DNA of 5,084 nt from Spirochaetales bacterium (GCA_016930895.1 JAFGFV010000434.1:1-5084); one strand, 5' to 3'; counted from the stretch's first letter, positions 1-5,084 are shown. Notes: generated by a model not told the origin, from the sequence alone. Program-made: numbers and translations.

Positions 1-480
1 GGCAAGAAGACCACCTACGTGATCGGGATGCTGATCATCGCCGCCGCCTGCATCGTGATCTTCCTGCTGGGCCACGTGATCGGCCTGGCCTTCGTGTTCG
101 TCATGATGTTCATCGCCGGGATCGGGCTGTCCACCACGTACCCCATGCCCTGGTCCATGGTCCCGGACACCGTGGAGTACGGCTACCTCCAGACGGGCGA
201 GCGCCGCGAGGGGGGCTACTACGGCCTGTGGACCTTCATCAGCAAGGTCGGGCAGGCACTGGCCATCGCCTTGAGCGGCTGGATCCTGCAAGCCAGCGGC
301 TACGTGCCGGAGGTGGCCCAGACCGCTGCGGCGCGCCTGGGGATCCGAGTGCTCCTGGGGCCGGTCACCGCGGTCCTGTTCGTGGCGGCAGTGGTGGTGC
401 TCGTCTTCTATCCCCTCAACGAGAAGCGCTACAACGAGGTGCTGGAGGAGATCAAGCTCATGGAGGGAAAGGGAGGCTGA
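1..480 (+). CDS. GPH-family (MelB-like) MFS sugar:cation symporter, C-terminal part (5' truncated by window edge)
   Basis: The frame is open from base 1 to a TGA at 478-480, giving 159 visible residues, about the last third of a transporter that is usually around 450 residues long. The fragment has about four hydrophobic helices (roughly residues 6-24, 28-48, 74-96 and 116-137 of the visible part). Between the second and third lies the typical glycoside-pentoside-hexuronide cytoplasmic loop: MVPDTVEYG, then TGERREGGYYG, then FISKVGQALA. It ends in YPLNEKRYNEVLEEI, the usual tail after the last helix (YPL.....EI). This family imports sugars or other small carbohydrates across the inner membrane, driven by H+, Na+ or Li+. 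The substrate cannot be told from this part. An ATG at 19 is internal: residues before it (GKKTTYVIG) already match the family. No partner gene is visible, and the next gene is unrelated and 168 bp away. Confidence 0.9.
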   Translation, partial: GKKTTYVIGMLIIAAACIVIFLLGHVIGLAFVFVMMFIAGIGLSTTYPMPWSMVPDTVEYGYLQTGERREGGYYGLWTFISKVGQALAIALSGWILQASGYVPEVAQTAAARLGIRVLLGPVTAVLFVAAVVVLVFYPLNEKRYNEVLEEIKLMEGKGG

Positions 481-498
481 CGGGCCGCCCTGGCGGTC

Positions 499-523
499 GG
501 GGAGGTCTCCCACCGGCCTCCCC
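499..523 (+). terminator. GC-rich hairpin after the transporter gene, possible terminator
   Basis: GGGGAGGTC (499-507) pairs with GGCCTCCCC (515-523): nine base pairs including one G-T, around a seven-base loop. It starts 19 bases after the transporter stop. It is followed by TTGAGGAG and not by a run of T, so it is not a textbook intrinsic terminator. It could slow or end transcription, or protect the 3' end of the mRNA. Confidence 0.4.
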
Positions 524-528
524 TTGAG

Positions 529-548
529 GAGCGTCCCTCAGAGCGTCC
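529..548. repeat. Short direct repeat GAGCGTCC x2
   Basis: GAGCGTCC occurs at 529-536 and again at 541-548, a 12-base period, in the gap upstream of the VIT1-like gene. It could be a regulator site, but an eight-base repeat in GC-rich DNA may be chance. It does not resemble a Fur box. Confidence 0.25.
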
Positions 549-563
549 ATCCGGAAACGCGCC

Positions 564-592
564 TCGCCAGGCAGGGCTGCCCGGGGTAGACT
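564..592 (+). promoter_or_regulatory. Weak candidate sigma-70 promoter for the VIT1-like gene
   Basis: TCGCCA (564-569, four of six matches to TTGACA) and TAGACT (587-592, four of six to TATAAT) are 17 bp apart and lie 56 bp before the start codon. A small inverted repeat GGCAG-gg-CTGCC (570-581) falls in the spacer. This is a reading by eye and rests mainly on the spacing. Confidence 0.25.
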
Positions 593-648
593 GAGAGGAG
601 TCGGGGAATGAGATCCCAAACCACCATGCTACAGGGAGGCAACTGCAG

Positions 649-1530
649 ATGAGCTCAGCCCTTTCCGATGAAGAGCTGAAGAGGCAGTTGCTCAGGGCCC
701 AGCAAAACGAGATCACGGAGTATCAGATCTACTCCCGCCTGGCCCGGGGGCTGCCCGACGAGCACAACAGCGCCGTTCTGCAGAGGATCGCCGAGGACGA
801 GCGCCGCCACCACGATTTCTGGCGGGAGTACACAGGCCGGTCGGCCCGGCCGAGACGCTGGAAGGCCGCCTTCTACTATTGGGTTTCGAGGATCCTCGGC
901 CTCACCTTCGGGATCAAGCTCATGGAGCGCGGCGAGGAGCAGGCGCAGATCAACTATGAGCTCATCGCCCGGCAGATCCCCGAAGCGCGGAAGATCGTCG
1001 AGGATGAGCACGGCCACGAGGATGAGCTCATCCACATGATCGAGGAGGAGCGCCTGAGCTACGTGGGCTCCATGGTGCTGGGGCTGAACGACGCTCTGGT
1101 GGAGCTGACCGGGGCGCTGGCCGGGTTCACCTTCGCCCTGCAGAACACCCGGCTGATCGCCGTGGCCGGCCTGATCACCGGCGTCGCCGCCTCCTTCTCC
1201 ATGGCCGCCTCGGAGTACCTCTCCACCAAGTCGGAGGGCGAGGGCGAGCGGGCAGTCAAGGCCGCCATCTACACCGGCGTGGCCTACATCGGGACGGTGA
1301 TCCTGCTGATCCTGCCTTACCTGCTGGTGGCGAACTACTTCGTGTGCCTGGGGCTGACCCTGGCCATCGCCCTGGCGATCATCTTTCTCTTCAACTTCTA
1401 CGTCTCCGTGGCCAAGGACTACTCGTTCAGGCGCCGCTTCCTGGAGATGGCATCCTTGAGCCTCGGAGTCGCGGCGCTGAGCTTCGGAATCGGTTTCCTG
1501 ATCCGCAAGACCCTGGGGATCGAGGTGTAG
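649..1530 (+). CDS. Ferritin-like/VIT1 fusion: membrane iron (Fe2+/Mn2+) transporter, MbfA/erythrin-VIT type
   Basis: This 293-residue protein has two parts. Residues 1-135 are a rubrerythrin-like four-helix domain with candidate di-iron ligands: E21 and E24 (NEITEYQIY), E51 and H54 (EDERRHH), E93/E96/E97 (MERGEEQAQ), and E118/E120/H121/E124 (EDEHGHEDE). Residues 136-293 are a VIT1/CCC1 domain with about five membrane helices (roughly 139-164, 168-190, 206-228, 230-254, 264-286). They carry the family motifs GLNDALVELTGALAG (D148, E152) and SMAASEYLSTKSE (M185, E189). The cytoplasmic metal-binding insert of plant VIT1 is absent: the loop after helix 2 is only about 15 residues. The N-terminal domain probably takes over iron sensing or delivery. 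Known relatives (MbfA) export iron from the cytoplasm under iron or peroxide stress. AGGGAGG (633-639) lies nine bases before the ATG and fixes the start. The gene appears to be a single transcription unit. Manganese as substrate is also possible. Confidence 0.92.
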   Translation: MSSALSDEELKRQLLRAQQNEITEYQIYSRLARGLPDEHNSAVLQRIAEDERRHHDFWREYTGRSARPRRWKAAFYYWVSRILGLTFGIKLMERGEEQAQINYELIARQIPEARKIVEDEHGHEDELIHMIEEERLSYVGSMVLGLNDALVELTGALAGFTFALQNTRLIAVAGLITGVAASFSMAASEYLSTKSEGEGERAVKAAIYTGVAYIGTVILLILPYLLVANYFVCLGLTLAIALAIIFLFNFYVSVAKDYSFRRRFLEMASLSLGVAALSFGIGFLIRKTLGIEV

Positions 1531-1538
1531 CGACGACC

Positions 1539-1561
1539 CGGCCGGCGGCGGTGGTCGGCCG
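1539..1561 (+). terminator. GC-rich hairpin after the VIT1-like gene, possible terminator
   Basis: CGGCCGGC (1539-1546) pairs with GTCGGCCG (1554-1561): eight pairs with one G-T and a seven-base loop, starting nine bases after the stop codon. An alternative fold pairs 1531-1538 with 1550-1557 with one mismatch. Only a weak T-containing stretch (GTTTGCATCTT) follows ten bases later, so termination efficiency is uncertain. Confidence 0.35.
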
Positions 1562-1573
1562 CAGCGGGGGCGT

Positions 1574-1602
1574 TTGCATCTTCCGCCGAAAGAGTGTACA
1601 AC
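1574..1602 (+). promoter_or_regulatory. Candidate promoter for the M20-purine operon
   Basis: TTGCAT (1574-1579) and TACAAC (1597-1602, four of six to TATAAT) are separated by 17 bp. They sit in the only AT-richer patch of the gap, after the hairpin and about 90 bp before the M20 start codon. The -35 match is weak (TTG only). No PurR-type operator or purine/THF riboswitch was recognised in the leader 1603-1690. Confidence 0.3.
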
Positions 1603-1676
1603 GGTAGCGGCCCGGGGCGCCTCGCGCCCGGACTACAGGGGCACGGCGCCCTGGGAACAAAGCACCCTGATACGCC

Positions 1677-1682
1677 AGGAGA
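1677..1682 (+). promoter_or_regulatory. Ribosome binding site that sets the M20 start
   Basis: AGGAGA lies eight bases before ATG 1691. The same frame is open further upstream, to an ATG at 1574, but that start lacks a Shine-Dalgarno and would lie inside the proposed promoter. Confidence 0.75.
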
Positions 1683-1690
1683 GACCCGCT

Positions 1691-2998
1691 ATGGCGACAG
1701 ATTCGATCCCTGACTCGATCCGCGATCCCCACGAGCGCAAGCTGCTGGAGGCCCTCGACCGCGAAGAGGTCGTGGCGCTGACCCAGAAGCTGGTGCAGAT
1801 CGACTCGGTAATCCGACCGGAAACCGGCAATACGGAAGCCGAGGTGGTGGCCTTCATCCGCGACTGGCTGCGGAAGGAGCTGGGGATGGACCCCGCCGTG
1901 GAGGAGGTGGAGCCGGGCCGGGAGAACATCGTGGCCACGCTGGATTCCGGGCGCCCCGGGCCCTGCCTGATGCTCGAGGGCCACACCGACGTGGTGTCGG
2001 AGGGGGAGAGGAGCCGCTGGACCATGGACCCCTTCGGGGGGGAGATCAAAGACGGGCGCCTGTACGGCCGGGGCTCCTGCGACATGAAGGCCGGCGTGGC
2101 GGTCCACCTGGTCACCCTCAAGGCGCTGCTGCGCTCCGGGGTCCCGTACCGGGGGCGGGTCCGTTTGGGGCTGGTCTGCGACGAGGAAGGGATGATGATC
2201 GGGATCAAGGAGTTTATCCGCCGGGGACACGCGGACGACGTGGACGCCGCCCTGGTCTCGGAGCCCGAGGAGAACCAGCTGTGCCTGAGCATGAAAGGGG
2301 CCCTGCGTGCCGTGGTGCGGGTGACCGGCAAGATGGCCCACGGAGCCATGCCCCGCACCGGGATCAATCCGAACACGCGCCTGGCCCGGATCATCCTGTC
2401 CTTCGAGGAATTCGAGGGGCAGGAGATCGCGCGCTGCGGGGAGGACGAGTACCTGGGATTCCCGTCGGTGACCTTTACCGTGGTGCAGTCCCCGCCGCCC
2501 GGGCAGCCGGCACAGCTGAACGTCATGCCCGGGGAGTCCCAGGGCTTCGTGGACATCCGCACCACCCCCTGCCAGAGCCACCCCGAGATCCGGGAAGCCC
2601 TCGCGGGTATCCTGAAGCGACTCGCAGAAGAGGACCCGGAGTTCAAGGCGGAGATCGAGTTCATCGAGGATCGGCCGGTGGTGACCATGGAGGCGGAGGA
2701 ACCGATCGTCCAGGCCGCCGTCTCGGCCTACCGGGACGTGACCGGTCGGGAGCCGGTCTACAACGGGGTGCCCGGGGCCACGGACGGCACCTTTCTGCGG
2801 GCCTGGAAGGGGGTCCCCTCCCTGGTCAACGGGCCCGGGCCGCGGCACATGCCGCACCAGGCCGACGAGTACGTGGAGCTGGAGGAGCTCTGGGAGGCGG
2901 CTCAGATCAACGCCCTGGCTGCGTACCGGTTCCTGAACCGGGAGGCCGGCGGCGGAGGGGCCGGGGAAGCCGAAGGGGCCGGGAGGAGCTCAAGGTGA
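1691..2998 (+). CDS. M20-family metallohydrolase (ArgE/DapE/CPG2-like amidohydrolase or peptidase)
   Basis: This 435-residue cytoplasmic enzyme is of the binuclear zinc M20 family, which hydrolyses N-acyl amino acids or small peptides. The full metal-site set is visible: H98 and D100 (EGHTDVV), D131 (GRGSCDMKAG), E165/E166 (CDEEG; E165 the likely general base), E191 (VSEPE) and H389 (HQADEYV). The dimerisation or lid domain is roughly residues 195-310 and contains KMAHGAMPRTGINPN, with the family's substrate-binding His at H217. GATDGTFL and NGPGP before H389 are also family hallmarks. The exact substrate (acetylornithine, succinyl-diaminopimelate, dipeptide or other) cannot be assigned, so no symbol is given. 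It has an N-terminal extension of about 25 residues and a low-complexity Gly/Ala/Glu tail (419-435). Its TGA overlaps the GTG of the IMP cyclohydrolase gene, so the two are very likely co-transcribed and translationally coupled. Nothing in known M20 biochemistry explains the link to purine synthesis. Confidence 0.93.
   Translation: MATDSIPDSIRDPHERKLLEALDREEVVALTQKLVQIDSVIRPETGNTEAEVVAFIRDWLRKELGMDPAVEEVEPGRENIVATLDSGRPGPCLMLEGHTDVVSEGERSRWTMDPFGGEIKDGRLYGRGSCDMKAGVAVHLVTLKALLRSGVPYRGRVRLGLVCDEEGMMIGIKEFIRRGHADDVDAALVSEPEENQLCLSMKGALRAVVRVTGKMAHGAMPRTGINPNTRLARIILSFEEFEGQEIARCGEDEYLGFPSVTFTVVQSPPPGQPAQLNVMPGESQGFVDIRTTPCQSHPEIREALAGILKRLAEEDPEFKAEIEFIEDRPVVTMEAEEPIVQAAVSAYRDVTGREPVYNGVPGATDGTFLRAWKGVPSLVNGPGPRHMPHQADEYVELEELWEAAQINALAAYRFLNREAGGGGAGEAEGAGRSSR
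2982..2988 (+). promoter_or_regulatory. Ribosome binding site inside the end of the M20 gene
   Basis: GGAGGAG lies six bases before GTG 2995 and within the last codons of the M20 gene. It decides the GTG start of the IMP cyclohydrolase over the much longer open frame that extends upstream. Confidence 0.85.
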
Positions 2999-3678
2999 AC
3001 TACGTAGAGACCATCGACGACCGCGTGGCCGTGCGCAATGTGATCGTGAGCGTGTTCGACAAGCGCGGGCTGGAGGAGCTCGTGCCGGCCCTCCTGCGCA
3101 TCAACCCGGAGATGCGCCTCTACTCCACTGGGGGGAGCTATCGCCGGCTGGAGGAAACCCTGGGCAACCGGGCGGCCGCGGGCGGAAGCCTGGTCTCGGT
3201 GTCCGACTACACCGGGCAGCCGGAGATGCAGGGCGGCCTGGTCAAGACCCTGGACTTCAAGATCTACCTGGGGCTGCTGAGCGAAACCTACAACGAGGAT
3301 CACGCGCGCGACCTGGAGCGGACCGGGGCGGTGGCCTTCGACATGGTGGTGGTCAACCTCTACCCATTCTCCGAGACGGTCGCCCGGCCGGAGGCCACCC
3401 CCGAGCAGGCCCGGGCCAACATCGACATCGGTGGCCCCTGCATGATTCGGGCCGCGGCCAAGAACTACATCCGGGTGGCCCCGGTGGTGGACCCCGGCGA
3501 CTACGCAGGGCTCGTGCGGGAGCTCGAGGAGGGCGAGGGCACTCTCGGCCTGGCCACCCGCTTCCGCCTGGCCTGCAAGGCTTTCGCCCACACCGCGCAG
3601 TACGACGCGGCCATCGCGCGCTACCTGGGGGAGCGGGAAGCGGGCGAGGTGGAGGGGAGCTACCGCGAGATCCGCTGA
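2995..3678 (+). CDS. purH: Stand-alone IMP cyclohydrolase (N-terminal half of PurH, MGS-like domain)
   Basis: The 227-residue protein closes the ring of FAICAR to give IMP, the last step of de novo purine synthesis, in the cytoplasm. It matches only the N-terminal third of bifunctional PurH: VSVFDKRGLEEL (residues 18-29), YSTGGSYRRL (43-52), VSDYTGQPEMQGGLVKTL (69-86), VVVNLYPFSETV (118-129), NIDIGGPCMIRAAAKN (142-157) and VVDPGDY (164-170). The lysine, tyrosine, aspartate and lysine reported near the cyclohydrolase site in human ATIC appear conserved as K84, Y123, D144 and K156. The segment normally reading KTLHPKIHGG is altered to KTLDFKIYLG, and SVSDKTG is SVFDKRG, so this is a divergent branch. 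The GTG start overlaps the M20 stop by four bases (GTGA) and has a Shine-Dalgarno six bases upstream. The formyltransferase half is the next gene, 50 bp away. The symbol denotes the PurH cyclohydrolase half. Confidence 0.93.
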   Translation: MNYVETIDDRVAVRNVIVSVFDKRGLEELVPALLRINPEMRLYSTGGSYRRLEETLGNRAAAGGSLVSVSDYTGQPEMQGGLVKTLDFKIYLGLLSETYNEDHARDLERTGAVAFDMVVVNLYPFSETVARPEATPEQARANIDIGGPCMIRAAAKNYIRVAPVVDPGDYAGLVRELEEGEGTLGLATRFRLACKAFAHTAQYDAAIARYLGEREAGEVEGSYREIR

Positions 3679-3702
3679 CCCGCGGCGGCCGTGACGCGCA
3701 GG

Positions 3703-3714
3703 GCCGGCGCCGGC
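3703..3714. repeat. 12-bp palindrome just before the formyltransferase ribosome binding site
   Basis: GCCGGCGCCGGC is a perfect palindrome, and also two copies of GCCGGC, ending one base before the AAGGAGGAG region. It can form a small stem (GCCG-GCGC-CGGC), or pair between two DNA or RNA molecules. It might tune translation of the downstream gene, but it is short and GC-rich enough to be chance. Confidence 0.35.
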
Positions 3715-3715
3715 A

Positions 3716-3721
3716 AGGAGG
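3716..3721 (+). promoter_or_regulatory. Ribosome binding site choosing GTG 3729 over GTG 3723
   Basis: The perfect AGGAGG is only one base from GTG 3723, too close to work, but seven bases from the in-frame GTG at 3729. The second GTG is therefore the likely start, and the protein loses the first two residues of the longer reading. Confidence 0.8.
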
Positions 3722-3728
3722 AGTGACA

Positions 3729-4982
3729 GTGAGCATCAGGGATTTCAAGGCTGCCTACCGCACCATTACCGAGGAGCACTTTCCCCGGCAGATGGAGATC
3801 AGCTTCGGGGAGGGGAACCAGCGGCAGACCCTGCGCTTCGAGAAGGCCACCTGGACCCTCGAGGGCGAGGAGAAGGGCCTGCGCTACGGTGAGAACCCGG
3901 ACCAGGAGGCGGCCCTGTACCGCCTGGTGGGGGGCAGCCTTTCCCTCGGGGAGGTGCACAGCATCCAGCCCGGGCGCTACCTGGCCTCGGACGCAGAGCT
4001 CCTGCAGTCGGGCAAGCACCCCGGCAAGATCAACCTCACCGACGTGGACAGCGCCCTGAACATCCTGCGCTACTTCTCGGCGGACCCCTGCACGGTCATC
4101 GTGAAGCACAACAACCCCTGCGGGGTGGCCCGGGCCACCACTCTGGCCGAGTCCTACACCCGGGCGTACATGGCGGACCGCATCGCGGCCTTCGGCGGGG
4201 CCATCGCGGTGAACCGGGAGCTGGACCGGGAGACCGCGGAGTTGATCGGCGAGCAGTACTGTGAGGTGGTGGCCGCCCCGGGGTTCGCGGAGGGCGTCTT
4301 GGACATCCTGGGACGCCGCAAGAACCTGAGGGTCATGCGCATCGGTCGCATGGAGCGGCTTGAGGAGTTCGTCGGCGCCCGGGCCCTGGAGCTGCGGACG
4401 CTGATCGACGGCGGCCTGGTGGCCCAGTGGTCCTTCGCGCCCATCACCCTGACGGTGGACGATTTCCTTCCGGCGCAGGCCACCTGGCAGGGCCGGGAGT
4501 ACCGGATCCACAGGGAGCCCACGCCCCAGGAGGCAGCGGACCTGCTCTTTGGCTGGCTGGTGGAGAGCGGGATCACGAGCAATTCCGTGATCTATGTGAA
4601 GGACGGGGCCACGGTTGGAATCGGGACGGGGGAGCAGGACCGGGTGGGGGTGGCGGAGATCGCCCGGGACAAGGCCTATCGCAAGCTGGCCGACCGCCTG
4701 GCCTGGGAGGCGCACCGCAAGCCTTACACTGCCCTGCCCGAGGGCCGGGAGCGGGGCGCCATCGACGAGCAGGTGCGGGAGCGCCGCGGGGGCCTGGCGG
4801 GGAGCTGCATGGTCTCCGACGCCTTTTTCCCGTTCCGGGACGGGGTGGACGTGGGCCTGCGGGAGGGGGTCACCGCCGTGGTGCAGCCCGGAGGCTCGGA
4901 GCGGGACTTCGAGGTCATCGAGGCCTGCAACGAGGCCGGGGCGGCCATGGTCTTCACGGGCCAGCGGAGCTTCCGGCACTAA
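3729..4982 (+). CDS. purH: Stand-alone AICAR formyltransferase (C-terminal half of PurH)
   Basis: The 417-residue protein transfers the formyl group of 10-formyl-tetrahydrofolate to AICAR, giving FAICAR, which the preceding gene product converts to IMP. Family motifs in order are [14 protein letters not shown] (51-64), [15 protein letters not shown] (99-113), [12 protein letters not shown] (123-134, with the catalytic Lys-His pair K126/H127), [13 protein letters not shown] (150-162), EVVAAPGF (179-186), then [10 protein letters not shown] with [10 protein letters not shown], then [14 protein letters not shown] with the terminal [13 protein letters not shown] and FTGQRSFRH. No cyclohydrolase domain is present. 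Instead there is a leader of about 50 residues ([19 protein letters not shown] onward) before the first conserved motif. The usual GKELSYNN block is replaced by GKINLTD. The gene lies 50 bp after the cyclohydrolase, in the same direction, and probably in the same operon. No convincing intrinsic terminator was found after the TAA (4983-5020). The symbol denotes the PurH formyltransferase half. Confidence 0.95.
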   Translation: MSIRDFKAAYRTITEEHFPRQMEISFGEGNQRQTLRFEKATWTLEGEEKGLRYGENPDQEAALYRLVGGSLSLGEVHSIQPGRYLASDAELLQSGKHPGKINLTDVDSALNILRYFSADPCTVIVKHNNPCGVARATTLAESYTRAYMADRIAAFGGAIAVNRELDRETAELIGEQYCEVVAAPGFAEGVLDILGRRKNLRVMRIGRMERLEEFVGARALELRTLIDGGLVAQWSFAPITLTVDDFLPAQATWQGREYRIHREPTPQEAADLLFGWLVESGITSNSVIYVKDGATVGIGTGEQDRVGVAEIARDKAYRKLADRLAWEAHRKPYTALPEGRERGAIDEQVRERRGGLAGSCMVSDAFFPFRDGVDVGLREGVTAVVQPGGSERDFEVIEACNEAGAAMVFTGQRSFRH

Positions 4983-5020
4983 GGGGTCCAGCGCGCTTCC
5001 GGCTCGCCGCAGGCCGCTTG

Positions 5021-5049
5021 TTGACACGAACTTCGTGTTACGCTACTTT
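5021..5049 (+). promoter_or_regulatory. Promoter of a leaderless gene at the window end
   Basis: A perfect -35 TTGACA (5021-5026), a 17-bp spacer and a TAnnnT -10, TACTTT (5044-5049). The ATG begins seven bases after the -10, exactly where transcription should start on an A. No Shine-Dalgarno lies before that ATG. The layout fits a leaderless mRNA, translated from its 5' AUG. Confidence 0.7.
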
Positions 5050-5055
5050 CGTGTC
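5023..5055. promoter_or_regulatory. Operator: palindrome plus a third half-site over the promoter
   Basis: ACACGAA (5024-5030), a central c, and TTCGTGT (5032-5038) form a perfect 15-bp palindrome that overlaps the -35. A third copy, TTCGTGT (5048-5054), starts 16 bp after the second and covers the -10 and start point. With flanking bases, GACACGAA (5023-5030) and TTCGTGTC (5048-5055) are also perfect 8-bp inverted arms. Repeated half-sites at 8- and 16-bp spacing across a promoter are what an autorepressing antitoxin would need. The bound protein is inferred, not shown. Confidence 0.7.
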
Positions 5056-5084
5056 ATGAAGAACGTCACGATCACTCTCAAGGA
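5056..5084 (+). CDS. Start of a probable ribbon-helix-helix (CopG/VapB-like) antitoxin gene, 3' truncated by window edge
   Basis: Only nine codons and two bases are visible: MKNVTITLK followed by Asp or Glu. This resembles the first beta strand of ribbon-helix-helix DNA-binding proteins, many of which begin MKNVTITL or similar and then continue with an acidic residue. Such proteins are often the antitoxin of a type II toxin-antitoxin pair (for example VapB with a PIN-domain VapC) and repress their own promoter, which agrees with the operator just upstream. There is no Shine-Dalgarno, and translation is probably leaderless. Nine residues cannot prove the family, and a stand-alone regulator is the main alternative. 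Confidence 0.6.

Noticed and set aside
604..617. GGGA...TCCC inverted repeat before the VIT1-like gene
   Set aside because: Four-base arms around a six-base loop are expected by chance, and no regulator motif is recognisable.
1574..1690. Longer start for the M20 protein (39 extra residues from ATG 1574)
   Set aside because: There is no Shine-Dalgarno before it, the added residues resemble no M20 sequence, and ATG 1691 has AGGAGA at the right distance.
1427..2857. Long minus-strand open frame (476 residues) opposite the M20 gene
   Set aside because: It lies antisense to a gene with complete catalytic motifs. The translation is rich in Gly, Pro, Arg and His with no recognisable domain, as expected for a shadow frame in GC-rich DNA.
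2281..2994. Upstream extension of the cyclohydrolase frame by 238 residues
   Set aside because: The extension overlaps the M20 gene in another frame and is Gly/Arg/Pro-rich without family similarity. A strong ribosome binding site selects GTG 2995.
4983..5020. Possible terminator after the formyltransferase (short CGG...CCG stem near 5000-5009)
   Set aside because: The stem is only three to four base pairs and no T-run follows, so it does not support a terminator call.
3660..5027. Long minus-strand open frame (455 residues) opposite the formyltransferase
   Set aside because: It is a shadow of a clearly real gene, with compositionally biased sequence, no family motifs, and a start that would lie in the antitoxin promoter.
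4427..5059. Open frame of 210 residues running past the end of the formyltransferase
   Set aside because: It is an overlapping shadow in another frame with extreme Gly/Arg/Ala bias. It would run into the start codon of the next gene and has no domain.

Overview
This window comes from a GC-rich bacterium (about two-thirds GC by eye). The Shine-Dalgarno sequences are strong and several genes start with GTG. All recognisable genes lie on the + strand. The lineage cannot be fixed from 5 kb. Separate genes for the two halves of PurH and a ferritin-like/VIT1 fusion protein are, from memory, compatible with high-GC deltaproteobacterial-type or similar lineages, but this is only a suggestion.

Layout. 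Positions 1-480 hold the 3' part of a GPH-type (MelB-like) sugar:cation symporter. A 168-bp gap follows, with a strong GC hairpin and a weak candidate promoter. Positions 649-1530 encode a membrane iron/manganese exporter of the VIT1/CCC1 family with an N-terminal rubrerythrin-like domain. A 160-bp gap holds a second GC hairpin and a candidate promoter. It leads into a probable three-gene operon: an M20-family zinc amidohydrolase/peptidase (1691-2998), a stand-alone IMP cyclohydrolase (2995-3678, overlapping the M20 stop by four bases as GTGA), and a stand-alone AICAR formyltransferase (3729-4982). The last two genes are the two halves of the usual bifunctional PurH and carry out the last two steps of de novo IMP synthesis: AICAR + 10-formyl-THF to FAICAR, then FAICAR to IMP.

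The final 100 bp is the most unusual part. A consensus -35 (TTGACA), a 17-bp spacer and a TAnnnT -10 (TACTTT) end six bases before an ATG with no Shine-Dalgarno, which predicts a leaderless transcript. A perfect palindrome (ACACGAA-c-TTCGTGT) and a third identical half-site overlay this promoter. The ATG opens a peptide MKNVTITLK..., which resembles the N-terminal strand of ribbon-helix-helix antitoxins. The window therefore probably stops at the start of an autoregulated toxin-antitoxin operon, which lies beyond the edge and cannot be confirmed here.

No RNA genes, CRISPR arrays or insertion sequences were seen. The long minus-strand open frames are high-GC shadows of the real genes. The only gene-free stretches are the short gaps described in the feature list.
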